A stretch of DNA of 64,000 bases from assembly GCF_003666685.1 (NCBI RefSeq), contig NZ_RCIZ01000001.1, positions 1 through 64,000 on the forward strand, in the 5' to 3' direction. Both the position numbers and the translations under genes were made by a program. This document shows positions 55,172 through 63,757 of the stretch, in pieces (the first letter of the stretch is position 1; the number at the start of each line of letters is the position of its first letter). The notes below the pieces were generated by a model, which did no database searches, had not been told where the DNA came from, and worked only from the letters and a program-made list of their open reading frames with translations. The stretch is from Mesorhizobium sp. YM1C-6-2 (GTDB taxonomy: Bacteria > Pseudomonadota > Alphaproteobacteria > Rhizobiales > Rhizobiaceae).

Positions 55172-55735
55172 ATGACCCCGGACGACACCACCGACATTGC
55201 CATGATCGAGGGCGACGCCTCGCTGCTGATCGTCGACGACGACAAGCCCTTCCTGACCCGGCTGGCGCGCGCCATGGAAGGCCGAGGCTTCGCCGTCGAG
55301 ACCGCGGAGAGCGTCGAGGAGGCGGTCGCCAAGGCGCGCGCCAACCCGCCGGCCTACGCGGTGGTCGACATGCGGCTCGGCGACGGCAACGGGCTCGACG
55401 TGGTGGCGGCGATCCGCGAGGGCCGCGAAGACTCCCGCGCCGTCATCCTCACCGGCTACGGCAACATCGCTACCGCGGTCACCGCGGTGAAACTCGGCGC
55501 GGTCGACTATCTGTCGAAGCCCGCCGACGCCGACGACATCTACGCCGCGCTGACCCGCACCACGGGCGAGCGCGCAGCGCCGCCGGAAAACCCGATGTCG
55601 GCCGACCGCGTCCGCTGGGAACACATCCAGCGGGTCTACGAGATGTGCGACCGCAACGTCTCCGAAACCGCAAGGCGGCTCAACATGCACCGCAGGACGC
55701 TGCAGCGGATACTGGCGAAGCGGGCGCCGCGGTGA
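55172..55735 (+). CDS. actR: Response regulator ActR (RegA/PrrA family)
   Basis: 187 aa. Receiver domain with acidic pocket (LLIVDDDKPF), phospho-Asp in VVDMRLGDGNGLD near residue 67, and Lys in YLSKPADADD. The C-terminal Fis-type helix-turn-helix is NVSETARRLNMHRRTLQRIL, the near-invariant RegA signature. It is partner of ActS and very likely co-transcribed. Confidence 0.94.
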   Translation: MTPDDTTDIAMIEGDASLLIVDDDKPFLTRLARAMEGRGFAVETAESVEEAVAKARANPPAYAVVDMRLGDGNGLDVVAAIREGREDSRAVILTGYGNIATAVTAVKLGAVDYLSKPADADDIYAALTRTTGERAAPPENPMSADRVRWEHIQRVYEMCDRNVSETARRLNMHRRTLQRILAKRAPR

Positions 55736-55740
55736 AAAAG

Positions 55741-55820
55741 AGCGAATAGGAAATAGCGAATAGCGAATAGTCGCTGCCGCATTTTCTTCCTGTTCGCTAC
55801 TCGCTACTCGCTATTCGCTT
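55741..55820. repeat. Inverted array of GCGAATA heptamers
   Basis: AGCGAATAGGAAATAGCGAA with further AGCGAATAG copies on the left (55741-55770), and CGCTACT/CGCTATT copies on the right (55793-55819). The two arms can pair. It sits between the convergent actR and mmcB genes and probably serves as a two-way transcript end. Confidence 0.6.
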
Positions 55821-56320
55821 CACTCACTCTCCCCATCCAGCGCCGGCACCGCCACGCCGGCGAGTTCCGCCGCGAGCAGCCTTGCCGCGCCGGCGCGCGC
55901 GATCCTCAGCATCAGCGCCTTGCGGGTGGCGGCGGCCATCCGGTGCTCGGGCGCGTCGCGCATGATCTCGGCGCCGTAGCCGTCGGAGAGGATGAAGCCG
56001 CATTCCTCGGGAAAGATCCCGGCCGGCACTTCCGGGTGCGTGGCGAAGAAGAAGCGGTCGGAGTGCAGCCGGTATTCCGGCCATTTGCGATCGACGCGGA
56101 AATCCTCGATCGAGGATTTGATCTCGATGATCCAGATGTCGCCCTGCCGGGTCAGCGCGACGAGGTCGGCCCGCCGGCCGGTCGCCAGGCTGAGCTCGGG
56201 CAGCACATGCGCGCCCATCTCGGCGAGAAGCCGCTGCACGCCGCGGCGCACGATCATGGCGCGCTCGGACTGGCGGCCGTCGACGAGGGGATTTTGCAGA
56301 ATCGGCGAAACGATGGGCAT
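55820..56320 (-). CDS. mmcB: MmcB family DNA repair protein
   Basis: 166 aa. PD-(D/E)XK-like fold: LPELSLATGRRADLVALTRQ, then IWIIEIKSSIEDFRVDRKWP with the catalytic E-X-K. MmcB in Caulobacter is a LexA-controlled mitomycin resistance protein. The ATG at 56320 precedes MPIVSPILQNP; a GTG at 56347 would add nine residues. An SOS-like but inverted motif (GTTC-N7-GAAC) lies at 56342-56356. Confidence 0.88.
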   Translation of the reverse strand: MPIVSPILQNPLVDGRQSERAMIVRRGVQRLLAEMGAHVLPELSLATGRRADLVALTRQGDIWIIEIKSSIEDFRVDRKWPEYRLHSDRFFFATHPEVPAGIFPEECGFILSDGYGAEIMRDAPEHRMAAATRKALMLRIARAGAARLLAAELAGVAVPALDGESE

Positions 56321-56458
56321 GGCTCCACCATGCCAGCTTTTGTTCACGATTTGAACTCGTTTCGGAGTGGCGGTTGCAGATTACCAGATCGAAACGGAAG
56401 AGAGTGGCATCTATGGCGCCTTGATGGGGGGTCGGCTGGTGCTCGTTATGTGGCTGGT

Positions 56459-56635
56459 TTAGGCGGCGTAAAAGAATAGCGCGCCGCCTGCACAGGCAAG
56501 ACTCAGAAACAAACCAAGATACGCGGCGGCGATCTTGCGGTCGGACACACTCCGCCAGCTTCCGTCATAAAGATCGTATCGGTGGACCAGGAAGATCGCT
56601 AATCCGAACCCGGCGATTATCATGAAAGCCAGCAT
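56459..56635 (-). CDS. 58-aa hypothetical 2-TM protein
   Basis: Read directly from the sequence: ATG at 56635, TAA at 56461-56459. Begins MLAFMIIAGFGLAIFLVHRY (first membrane helix), then a polar loop with DGSWRSVSDRKIAA, and a second helix YLGLFLSLACAGGALFFY. No strong ribosome-binding site. Coding is suggested by the clean two-helix pattern; function unknown. Confidence 0.4.
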   Translation of the reverse strand: MLAFMIIAGFGLAIFLVHRYDLYDGSWRSVSDRKIAAAYLGLFLSLACAGGALFFYAA

Positions 56636-56759
56636 GGTCGATCATATCCACGAGCGTCTGTTTCGAAGCTGGCCTGTCAAATACATAATCACCTTCGCTG
56701 GAGCCATCACAGATTTGCTGAAGGGCTCGGCTGAAAATCCGGCCGGATCTGCTGACGGA

Positions 56760-56948
56760 TCACTGGTAGATTGGCAGGGTGGAGGTCCAGATGGCCAGGC
56801 CGATCACCGCCACGATGATCCAGAACAAAGAGTTGATGAGCATCCGCACGAGGTCGCGGTTCTGGTCCTGCGTCACGCCCAACCGATCCGACACCCAGTC
56901 GCCCGGCGCGATGAAGATCCAGAGGATCGCATCCAGAATCCTGCGCAT
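56760..56948 (-). CDS. 62-aa hypothetical membrane protein
   Basis: From the ATG at 56948: MRRILDAILWIFIAPGDWVS, RLGVTQDQNRDLVRMLINSL and a C-terminal membrane helix (FWIIVAVIGLAIWTSTLP). A longer frame begins at 57020 but its extra 24 residues look non-coding. Family not recognised. It lies in a run of small genes without clear operon links. Confidence 0.5.
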   Translation of the reverse strand: MRRILDAILWIFIAPGDWVSDRLGVTQDQNRDLVRMLINSLFWIIVAVIGLAIWTSTLPIYQ

Positions 56949-57159
56949 CCGCCTGAATAGCACGGTTTCACGGATGTGAGAGGGGTCTCGGGACCGGCGC
57001 GCAAGCGGCGCGACCGCCACGGCCGCGCGTGCCGGACAGCGGCCGCGGGCCGGTTTTCGCCGTGCCGGTTCTCTCGCGCCCGAACACTCAAAAGTTATTG
57101 CGGGGTCTCGGCAATGCGCTAGCTTGGTCCTCGGGCGGGGTCATTCGGGAGGAATGGCC

Positions 57160-57384
57160 ATGAAGTTCGGATCGACGGCCAATCCGCAGCAGGTCGCGGC
57201 GATGGGGCATGTCGTCGACGCCTATTGCAAACATCTGGGCATAGGCCACGGGACGCCGGAAGAAGAGCATATCGCGTCGCTGGTGCTTGCGCTCCACGAG
57301 GTCGGCATCAGGGGCGAGAGCGAGCTGCTGCGTGCCTTGATCGTGCCCGACCACAGGCTGCCCTCGGCATCCCGGGAACATTGA
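57160..57384 (+). CDS. 74-aa hypothetical protein
   Basis: Start chosen at 57160 (MKFGSTANPQQVAAMGHVVD) because GGAGG lies 7 nt upstream; an ATG at 57154 is too close. Soluble, helical: YCKHLGIGHGTPEEEHIASL, VLALHEVGIRGESELLRALI. Unrecognised small protein of the type seen in many Rhizobiales genomes. Confidence 0.6.
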   Translation: MKFGSTANPQQVAAMGHVVDAYCKHLGIGHGTPEEEHIASLVLALHEVGIRGESELLRALIVPDHRLPSASREH

Positions 57385-57540
57385 GGGCGAGCCGCGCGGG
57401 TTGCCCGGTCCAGCCGAAGTCGACCCGCTCAAAAAATCGCGCCGCAATGTCATTTGTTGCTGCGGCCGCCGCTGGCAGTCCCTACGGTGATCTCATCGTC
57501 GGACACTGACCAGGGCGCCGGCGGCAGAAAGAGCCCACAG

Positions 57541-57762
57541 ATGCTTTCGCCCCAGAAGAGGCCGAAGCGCATGGTTGTCCCAGAAAATCTTTTCGAAGGA
57601 CGCGCCGGCGTCGAACTGTTCGAAGCGGGCGACGAATGGTGCGTCAGGATCGTCGAGAACGGCGACGAGCAGGTCTCGTCATTCGTGATCGAATCCTTCG
57701 CCATGGCCTTCGCAGAAGGCCAGCGCATCCGCCTCGGCCTCGACGGCGTCGTCCGGCGTTAG
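57541..57762 (+). CDS. 73-aa hypothetical protein
   Basis: MLSPQKRPKRMVVPENLFEG then a compact beta/alpha region (AGVELFEAGDEWCVRIVENG, FVIESFAMAFAEGQRIRLGL). Start uncertain: ATG at 57541 or 57571. Not recognised. Convergent with the MerR-type gene. Confidence 0.5.
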   Translation: MLSPQKRPKRMVVPENLFEGRAGVELFEAGDEWCVRIVENGDEQVSSFVIESFAMAFAEGQRIRLGLDGVVRR

Positions 57763-57882
57763 CGCAATTCCAGCAAAAGTGCGGTTTTGCGTCGGCAATC
57801 GCGTAACGACAATAGGCAGAGCGGTTCCGCGATCCGGAGAAAGACGGAACACTCCAGGTCGCAGGGATCGTGCCGCCGACCG

Positions 57883-58281
57883 TCAGTTCCTGACGGCTTG
57901 GCCTGCCATGTCGTCGAGGATCGGGCAGTCGGGCCGCTCGTCGCCGTGGCAGGCGTGGATCAGCGTTTGCAGCGTCGCGCGCGTGGACTGCAGCTCGCGC
58001 ACCTTCTCCTCGATCGCCGCGACATGGTTTTTGGCGAGCTCGCGCACGTCGTGGCTGGCGCGGCTCTTGTCGCGGTAGAGCGCCATCAGCTGCCGGCAAT
58101 CCTCGATCGAGAAGCCGAGCCCGCGGGCGCGGCGCAGGAAGGCGAGCCGATGGACGTCGTCGCTCGAATAGTCGCGGTAGCCGTTGCCGGCGCGGGCCGG
58201 GCTGATCAGGCCGATGTCCTCATAGTAGCGGATGGTCCTTGCGGGGAGGCCCGAGCGGCGGGCGGCAGCGCCGACATTCAT
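57883..58281 (-). CDS. MerR-family regulator, CueR/HmrR-like
   Basis: 132 aa. N-terminal winged HTH (MNVGAAARRSGLPARTIRYY, EDIGLISPARAGNGYRDY), dimer helix, and metal-binding loop CHGDERPDC: two Cys separated by seven residues, as in Cu(I)/Ag(I)/Au(I)-sensing CueR/HmrR. The ATG at 58281 is chosen; the 58290 TTG adds three residues. No copper ATPase or copper chaperone gene is next to it, so its target is elsewhere. Confidence 0.85.
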   Translation of the reverse strand: MNVGAAARRSGLPARTIRYYEDIGLISPARAGNGYRDYSSDDVHRLAFLRRARGLGFSIEDCRQLMALYRDKSRASHDVRELAKNHVAAIEEKVRELQSTRATLQTLIHACHGDERPDCPILDDMAGQAVRN

Positions 58282-58518
58282 GCTCAACAATCCTGGGTCA
58301 GGGCGGCGATTCTGCAGGGTCTGCGAAAACGGGCCATTGATTTTGCTTCACATTCTCGTGAACCGTGTTGCCAAAATGCCATAGCAGGCGGCTTACTTGG
58401 CGTCATATGGAGCATATAAGAAATCTGCCCTTGGCAGACAAAGCCGCGTCAACCTAAGAATGGCGAAAATGCGGCTCGAATCGGGCCTCTACTGGCTGAT
58501 CGGGGACTGAGACCAAGC

Positions 58519-59142
58519 ATGCAGACCAAGTCACTGCTCGTTGCTGCCGGACTTGCCTTCGCCACGGCGCTGGCCGGCTGCTCGACGGACGGCACGGGCG
58601 GGTTCTCGTCGATCGCCTCCTACAACGCCCGCACCGACGCAGGCTACCGCATCCCGGCCATCCCGATCACCAAGGTGCCGGCCAAGTATCGTCGCCAGAC
58701 GGTCAACTACCAGACCAGCGAGAAGCCGGGCACGATCATCGTCGACACCGGCGAGAAGCATCTCTATTTCGTGGAGGGCGGCGGCAAGGCCGTCCGCTAC
58801 GGCATCGGCGTCGGCCGCGAAGGCTTCGAGTGGAAGGGCACGGCGAAGGTCGCCGCCAAGCGCGAATGGCCGGTGTGGACGCCGCCGCCGGAGATGATCC
58901 GCCGCCAGCCCGAACTGGCGAAGTGGCGCGGCGGCATGCCGGGTGGCCCGCAGAACGCACTCGGCGCGCGCGCCCTCTACCTCCACAACAAGAGCGGCGA
59001 CACCGGCTACCGCCTGCACGGCACGCCGGAATGGTGGTCGATCGGCAAGGCGATGTCGTCCGGCTGCATCCGCATGATGAACCAGGACGTGGTCGATCTT
59101 TACGACCGCTCCAGCGTAGGGGCGAAAGTCATCGTCAAATAG
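58519..59142 (+). CDS. L,D-transpeptidase (YkuD domain) lipoprotein
   Basis: 207 aa. A lipobox LAGC (Cys at residue about 21) gives a periplasmic lipoprotein. The YkuD domain starts at about residue 70 (GTIIVDTGEKHLYFVEGGGK) and ends with the catalytic motif HGTPEWWSIGKAMSSGCIRM, whose Cys attacks the tetrapeptide. Such enzymes make 3-3 peptidoglycan crosslinks or anchor proteins. A strong terminator follows. Confidence 0.92.
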   Translation: MQTKSLLVAAGLAFATALAGCSTDGTGGFSSIASYNARTDAGYRIPAIPITKVPAKYRRQTVNYQTSEKPGTIIVDTGEKHLYFVEGGGKAVRYGIGVGREGFEWKGTAKVAAKREWPVWTPPPEMIRRQPELAKWRGGMPGGPQNALGARALYLHNKSGDTGYRLHGTPEWWSIGKAMSSGCIRMMNQDVVDLYDRSSVGAKVIVK

Positions 59143-59193
59143 ACGAAAGCGAATATCCGCGGACCGTCTCGGCAACACGAGCGTCCAAGACAG

Positions 59194-59221
59194 AAAACCG
59201 GGTCGGGGGGCCCGGTTTTTT
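59194..59221 (+). terminator. Rho-independent terminator
   Basis: Stem AAAACCGGG/CCCGGTTTT with loop TCGGGGGG, then a T-run (TTTTTT), 52 bp after the L,D-transpeptidase stop. Confidence 0.88.
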
Positions 59222-59406
59222 GTTGTCTGACTTTACGTCAAGCCGTAAACCATAGGCAGACGCGTTGCCGTGCCCGGTCGGGTAGAGGAGCGGCATCGCG
59301 CGGGCAAAGGCGGCATTCGGGAAAGCGCGCTGGTCGGAATGACCGCGACGACAAATGGTCGTCGCCGACCGGCAGGCCTTTCCGGAAAGAAGGCGAAGGG
59401 GTTGGC

Positions 59407-59850
59407 ATGAACATGAGCGAGCGTTTCGAGACGCGCGGCGAGATCGGGCATTCCATTTCAGGAGTCAGAGACCAGCTGGCGCTGCAGGCGAGGGTCTTCA
59501 CCGTGGCGGTGGGCATTTCGGTGATCGTGCTCGGGTTCCTCTACTACCAGTATATGGGCTTGGCGGAAAAATACGCCGACCTGCAGGCGGCCCACGTCAG
59601 GATCGAAGGCCAGCTCGAGGCGGCGATCGCCAATGTCGCCAAGGTCAAGCTGGACACCGAGCAGAGCCGCGTCGACGCGCGCGAGGTCAAGAGCCTGCTG
59701 GAGGCGGCTCTGAAGCCGCCGGGAGCGCCCACCAGCGCCTCTTTCCCGGGATGGCTGGGCATCAAGGCGGACGGGCCGAAGGAGGCCAAGGGCCTCATCG
59801 ACCAGTACAAGACGCCGGTCTGGATCTACGCGACCAGCCCGACGGAGTAG
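59407..59850 (+). CDS. Hypothetical membrane-anchored coiled-coil protein
   Basis: 147 aa. One membrane helix (residues about 31-49, VFTVAVGISVIVLGFLYYQY) followed by a heptad-patterned helix (about 53-100: YADLQAAHVRIEGQLEAAIA, VKLDTEQSRVDAREVKSLLE) and a C-terminal tail. Not recognised. Convergent with nfu. Confidence 0.65.
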   Translation: MNMSERFETRGEIGHSISGVRDQLALQARVFTVAVGISVIVLGFLYYQYMGLAEKYADLQAAHVRIEGQLEAAIANVAKVKLDTEQSRVDAREVKSLLEAALKPPGAPTSASFPGWLGIKADGPKEAKGLIDQYKTPVWIYATSPTE

Positions 59851-59860
59851 GGGATGCCGG

Positions 59861-60439
59861 TCAGGCGACCTGCTCGACCTGCTGCACCTCGGGCACGAAG
59901 TGGCGGAGCAGGTTCTGGATGCCGTGCTTAAGCGTCGCCGTCGATGACGGGCAGCCCGCGCAGGCGCCCTTCATGTTGAGGAACACGACGCCGTTCTCGT
60001 AGCCGCGGAAAGTGATGTCGCCGCCGTCCTGGGCGACGGCCGGCCGCACGCGCGTGTCGAGCAACTCCTTGATCGTGACCACGATCTCCTCGTCGGCCTT
60101 GTCGTAGAACTCGCCTTCCTGGTCGGCGCGGTCGGCGCGCGCCTGACCGTCGCTCGCCATGACCGGCGCGCCCGACATGAAATGCTCCATGATGGCGCCG
60201 AGGATGGCCGGCTTCAGATGCTGCCATTCCGGCCCTTCGTCCTTGGTGACGGTGACGAAATCGTAGCCGAAGAAGACGCCGGTCACGCCGGGGATGGCAA
60301 AAAGCTTGCCGGCCAGCGGCGAAGCCTCGGCGGCGCTCTCGGCGTCGCGGAAATCGGCGGTGCCGTCGGCAAGCACTTCCTTGCCGGGCAGGAACTTCAG
60401 GGTCGCCGGATTGGGGGTCGCCTCGGTCTGGATGAACAT
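59861..60439 (-). CDS. NifU family iron-sulfur scaffold/carrier (Nfu)
   Basis: 192 aa. The N-terminal Nfu_N domain (MFIQTEATPNPATLKFLPGK, GVTGVFFGYDFVTVTKD) and C-terminal NifU domain with cluster-binding CxxC (GACAGCPSSTATLKHGI). It carries a [4Fe-4S] cluster to target proteins. The start at 60439 is chosen because MFIQTEATPNP is the conserved beginning. An Irr-type box lies 64 bp upstream, suggesting iron/heme control. Confidence 0.93.
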   Translation of the reverse strand: MFIQTEATPNPATLKFLPGKEVLADGTADFRDAESAAEASPLAGKLFAIPGVTGVFFGYDFVTVTKDEGPEWQHLKPAILGAIMEHFMSGAPVMASDGQARADRADQEGEFYDKADEEIVVTIKELLDTRVRPAVAQDGGDITFRGYENGVVFLNMKGACAGCPSSTATLKHGIQNLLRHFVPEVQQVEQVA

Positions 60440-60502
60440 GGTGTCTCCTGGCCAATCTGGGGCCGCTCGGGACATGGGTGCGCTCGAGCAATCGGCCGTT
60501 TC

Positions 60503-60519
60503 TTTGGAATAATTCTAAA
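60503..60519 (-). promoter_or_regulatory. Candidate Irr box (iron control element) before nfu
   Basis: On the minus strand it reads TTTAGAATTATTCCAAA: near-palindromic arms TTTAGAA and TTCCAAA around TTA, matching the rhizobial ICE/Irr consensus TTTAGAA-N3-TTCTAAA except one base. It lies 64 bp before the nfu start in the 152-bp gap after the universal stress gene. Confidence 0.6.
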
Positions 60520-60591
60520 TAGGCCTGTTTCCGGGCACATTCAAGCGAAAGCGGATACAGCTTCGGGCCGGCGCGGGGAACAGTTTTTCGC

Positions 60592-61083
60592 TCAGGAGAT
60601 GCTGTCTATGTCGTCGTCCGACAGATTTTGCGGCACCACCGTGACCGGAACCGGGAAGGCCGCGCCCTTGCCGGCGATCGAGGCGACCAGCGGGCCCGGT
60701 CCCTCCTTGGCGGCGCCGGCCGCCAGCACCAGGATCGCTATGTCCTGGTCCTCCTCGATCAGCTTGTGGATCTCCTCCACCGCCTTGCCTTCGCGGACCA
60801 CCAGTTCCGGCTCGATGCCGACCTGGTCGCGCACCTTGGTGGCGTAGACGTCGAGGGCGGCGCCTGCGGTCTGCATCGCCTCCTCGCGCATGATCTTCTC
60901 GACGCCCAGCCAGTGCTGGAAGTCGCCGGGCTCGATGACATAGAGAAGCACCAGCACGCCGCCCGTGCTCTTCGCCCGCTTTGACGCATAGGCGACGGCG
61001 CGCTCGCATTCCGGCGTCTCGTCGACGACCGCCAGGAACTTGCGCCGATGCCCGGCCTCGCGACTCAGACGTTTGGAGACCAT
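60592..61083 (-). CDS. Universal stress protein (UspA family)
   Basis: 163 aa. A single Usp domain: FLAVVDETPECERAVAYASK at the start, VYATKVRDQVGIEPELVVRE in the middle, and C-terminal ILVLAAGAAKEGPGPLVASI in place of the strict ATP-binding GxxGxG(S/T) motif, so nucleotide binding is uncertain. GGGAGG lies before the ATG. It is 145 bp downstream of trpS on the same strand. Confidence 0.88.
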   Translation of the reverse strand: MVSKRLSREAGHRRKFLAVVDETPECERAVAYASKRAKSTGGVLVLLYVIEPGDFQHWLGVEKIMREEAMQTAGAALDVYATKVRDQVGIEPELVVREGKAVEEIHKLIEEDQDIAILVLAAGAAKEGPGPLVASIAGKGAAFPVPVTVVPQNLSDDDIDSIS

Positions 61084-61228
61084 GTCCTACTCCCTCCCCA
61101 CGCGGCACGCGGGTCGATCCTCCTCGGCCCCCTTCCGGTTGCGCGCAATTTGCCACCCGCCCGGGCGGGCGGCAAGATCGCAGCGATTGACGTAGCGTCC
61201 GGCCAGCGCGTGCTCCTGCCGCCAACCC

Positions 61229-62296
61229 TTAATTGTCAAGCAGTCCGATGATCTCGCGCACGGTCTTCATCGTGGCTTCGGCCTTGGCGCCGGCCCGCTC
61301 GCCGCCGTCGCGCAGCACCGAATCGACATAGGCGCGGTCGGCCGAGATGCGCCGCATCTCGCCGGCCACCGGGGCGAGCTTCTCCACCGCGAGATCGGCC
61401 AGCGCTGGCTTGAATTCGGAGAACTGCCTGCCGCCGAACTCCTTCAGGACCGCTTCCGCCGACGTATCGGCAAGCCCCGCATAGATGCCGACGAGGTTTT
61501 CCGCCTCAGGCCTTCCCTCGAGGCCGTCGACTTCGCTCGGCAGCGCGTCCGGATCGGTCTTCGCCTTCCTGATCTTCTTCGAGATCGTCTCGGCGTCGTC
61601 GGTGAGGTTGATGCGCGAGAGGTCGGAAGGGTCCGACTTCGACATCTTCTTGGAGCCGTCGCGCAGGCTCATGATGCGCGCGGCCGGGCCGCCGATGACA
61701 GGCTCGGTGATCGGGAAGAAGCCGTTCACCGTCTCCTCGCCGACCTTCATCTCGACGCCGACGCCGAGATCGGCGATGCGCGCCGAAAAATCATTGTTGA
61801 ACTTCTGCGCGATGTCGCGCGTCAGCTCGAGGTGCTGCTTCTGGTCGTCGCCGACCGGCACGTGGGTGGCGCGGTAGACCAGGATGTCGGCGGCCATCAG
61901 GCTCGGATAGGCGAGCAGGCCGAGCGAGGCGTTCTCGCGGTCCTTGCCGGCCTTGTCCTTGAACTGCGTCATGCGGTTCATCCAGCCGATGCGCGCCACG
62001 CAGTTGAAGATCCAGGCGAGCTCTGCATGCTGCAGCACGCGGCTCTGGTTGAAGACGATGTGCTTCTTCGGGTCGATGCCGGAGGCGAGGAAGGCGGCGG
62101 TGATCGAGCGGGTCTGCTCGACGAGGTCCTGATGGACGAGTTGCGCGGTCAGCGAATGCAGGTCGACGACGCAGTAGATGCAGTCATTGGTGTCCTGCAG
62201 CGCCACGAACTTCTTGATCGCGCCGAGATAGTTGCCGAGGTGGAGGTTGCCTGTCGGCTGGACGCCGGAGAAGACGAGTTGCTTGAAGCCGGACAT
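61229..62296 (-). CDS. trpS: Tryptophanyl-tRNA synthetase
   Basis: 355 aa, class I synthetase. HIGH-equivalent [10 protein letters not shown] (residues about 14-23) and KMSKS loop [12 protein letters not shown]. DxxQHxELTR ([14 protein letters not shown]) is typical. It charges tRNA-Trp. GGAAAAAG lies before the ATG. In many rhizobia trpS neighbours a Usp gene and nfu, as here. Confidence 0.96.
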   Translation of the reverse strand: MSGFKQLVFSGVQPTGNLHLGNYLGAIKKFVALQDTNDCIYCVVDLHSLTAQLVHQDLVEQTRSITAAFLASGIDPKKHIVFNQSRVLQHAELAWIFNCVARIGWMNRMTQFKDKAGKDRENASLGLLAYPSLMAADILVYRATHVPVGDDQKQHLELTRDIAQKFNNDFSARIADLGVGVEMKVGEETVNGFFPITEPVIGGPAARIMSLRDGSKKMSKSDPSDLSRINLTDDAETISKKIRKAKTDPDALPSEVDGLEGRPEAENLVGIYAGLADTSAEAVLKEFGGRQFSEFKPALADLAVEKLAPVAGEMRRISADRAYVDSVLRDGGERAGAKAEATMKTVREIIGLLDN

Positions 62297-62402
62297 TTCT
62301 TTTTCCTATGGCTTGTGGACGGCCGTCTCGCGCGCGGCGAGAGTCCTTGCGGACGGCGCGCTTATGAACGAGCCGGCGTTCCGGATCAAGCCTCGTGAAA
62401 GC

Positions 62403-63593
62403 TTACGCCCGTGCGCTGGCTGGCTTGGCCGCTGCCGATCGGGACGGCTTGTCGGAGAGCCCGACCAGCGGCTTCAGCGACGACGGCAGCAGGTCGGCGA
62501 GTATGGCGAAGAGAAGCGAGCCCGCCGCGGTAGCGGCGGCGACCAGCAGATATTCCGTCCATACGCCGAGCCCCAGCGGCAGCACGTAGAACAGGGCCGC
62601 GACCACCACGGTCTGGTGCACGATGTAGAGCGGGAAGATCTTCCGGTTGAGCCAGGAAAGCGCGCGGCTGCCCTTGTTGAGATGCGCCGCCGCATAGCCG
62701 ACCGCGGCGAGGATGGTCGACCAGGCGAGCGCGAAGAGCAGCACCTTGAAGAGCGGCGTCATCTCATTGTAGTCGCCGATGGAATAGCCGCCGGCGCCGG
62801 TCCAGGAAAAGACATAGAGGCAGGCGGCGATGGTCAGCGACAGGGCGAGGCTGGCATGCCGGCGCGAGATGATCGCGCCGATCACCGCCGCATGATGTTT
62901 CGCAATCAGGAAGCCCAGCCCGAACCAGCTCGCCCAGGCGGCGAACCAGGCGCCGTCATTGTAGAGCGCGTTGGTCTGGCGCGGGAAGAAGGGCGACAGC
63001 GCGAGGTTGAGCACCAGCGGCAGCAGGAAGAAGAGATAGATGGCGTTGCTGCGAGCCTGCCTCTCGAACCAGTCCATCACCGGCCGCATGACCGGTTGGG
63101 TGACCAGGCGGAACACCGGGTAGCAGACGAAGCACATGACGATCAGGTAGCCGACGAACCACATGTGTGCCCAGGTGAAGTTGCCGTCGGGATATTTGCC
63201 CTCGGTGAAATAGCGGGTCAGCCAGAAGGTGAGCAGCGAGCCCCGGTAGCCGTCCTCCCACATGCGCTCGTACCAGACCTGCGGCACCACGATCACGCAC
63301 ATGGCGAAGATCAGCGGCACGAAGAGGCGCAGGAAACGTTCTTTCAGGAAATCGAGCCCGGTCGAGGAGCGGAACACGAACCAGGTGCCCATGCCTGAAA
63401 CGAAGAAAAGCAGCGCCAACCGCCAGGCGCGCGGATACATCATCACCAGCGACAGCGTCTCGCTGCCCTGGGGGCTCGAGATCAGCCATTTCATGTCGGG
63501 GAAAAAGGCGACCGACGAATGGTAGGCGATCAGGATCGCGAAGGCGATGACGCGCAGCCAGTCGACATAATAGAGCCGTGTCGTCGGCTGCAT
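62403..63593 (-). CDS. Acyltransferase-3 family membrane protein (OpgC/MdoC-like)
   Basis: 396 aa with about 10 membrane segments. The acyltransferase-3 start is YYVDWLRVIAFAILIAYHSSVAFFPD, with RxxR-like and GMGTWFVFRSS stretches, similar to glucan-modifying OpgC/MdoC-type proteins that succinylate periplasmic glucans or O-acetylate polysaccharides. The ATG at 63593 begins MQPTTRLYYVDWLR; the frame to 63611 adds six residues. It stands alone. Confidence 0.85.
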   Translation of the reverse strand: MQPTTRLYYVDWLRVIAFAILIAYHSSVAFFPDMKWLISSPQGSETLSLVMMYPRAWRLALLFFVSGMGTWFVFRSSTGLDFLKERFLRLFVPLIFAMCVIVVPQVWYERMWEDGYRGSLLTFWLTRYFTEGKYPDGNFTWAHMWFVGYLIVMCFVCYPVFRLVTQPVMRPVMDWFERQARSNAIYLFFLLPLVLNLALSPFFPRQTNALYNDGAWFAAWASWFGLGFLIAKHHAAVIGAIISRRHASLALSLTIAACLYVFSWTGAGGYSIGDYNEMTPLFKVLLFALAWSTILAAVGYAAAHLNKGSRALSWLNRKIFPLYIVHQTVVVAALFYVLPLGLGVWTEYLLVAAATAAGSLLFAILADLLPSSLKPLVGLSDKPSRSAAAKPASARA

Positions 63594-63731
63594 GTCTGAC
63601 ACCCCAACCACAATATTCTACCGTTTTGCTTTAGCGCCCGAATGCTTCATCCGCGTTAACCGGGAAATGCGAATTGAATCGGAAGGGGAATGTTCCCAAG
63701 CCTGCTTGTGTCGGCCACGCCAATTGCTACA

Positions 63732-63750
63732 TATAACGTCATGCGTTATA
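63732..63750. promoter_or_regulatory. Inverted repeat, likely HigA operator
   Basis: TATAACG-TCATG-CGTTATA, perfect 7-bp arms, 8 bp before the toxin start codon. Inverted repeats in this spot are the rule for autoregulated type II toxin-antitoxin operons. Confidence 0.65.
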
Positions 63751-63757
63751 GACATAT

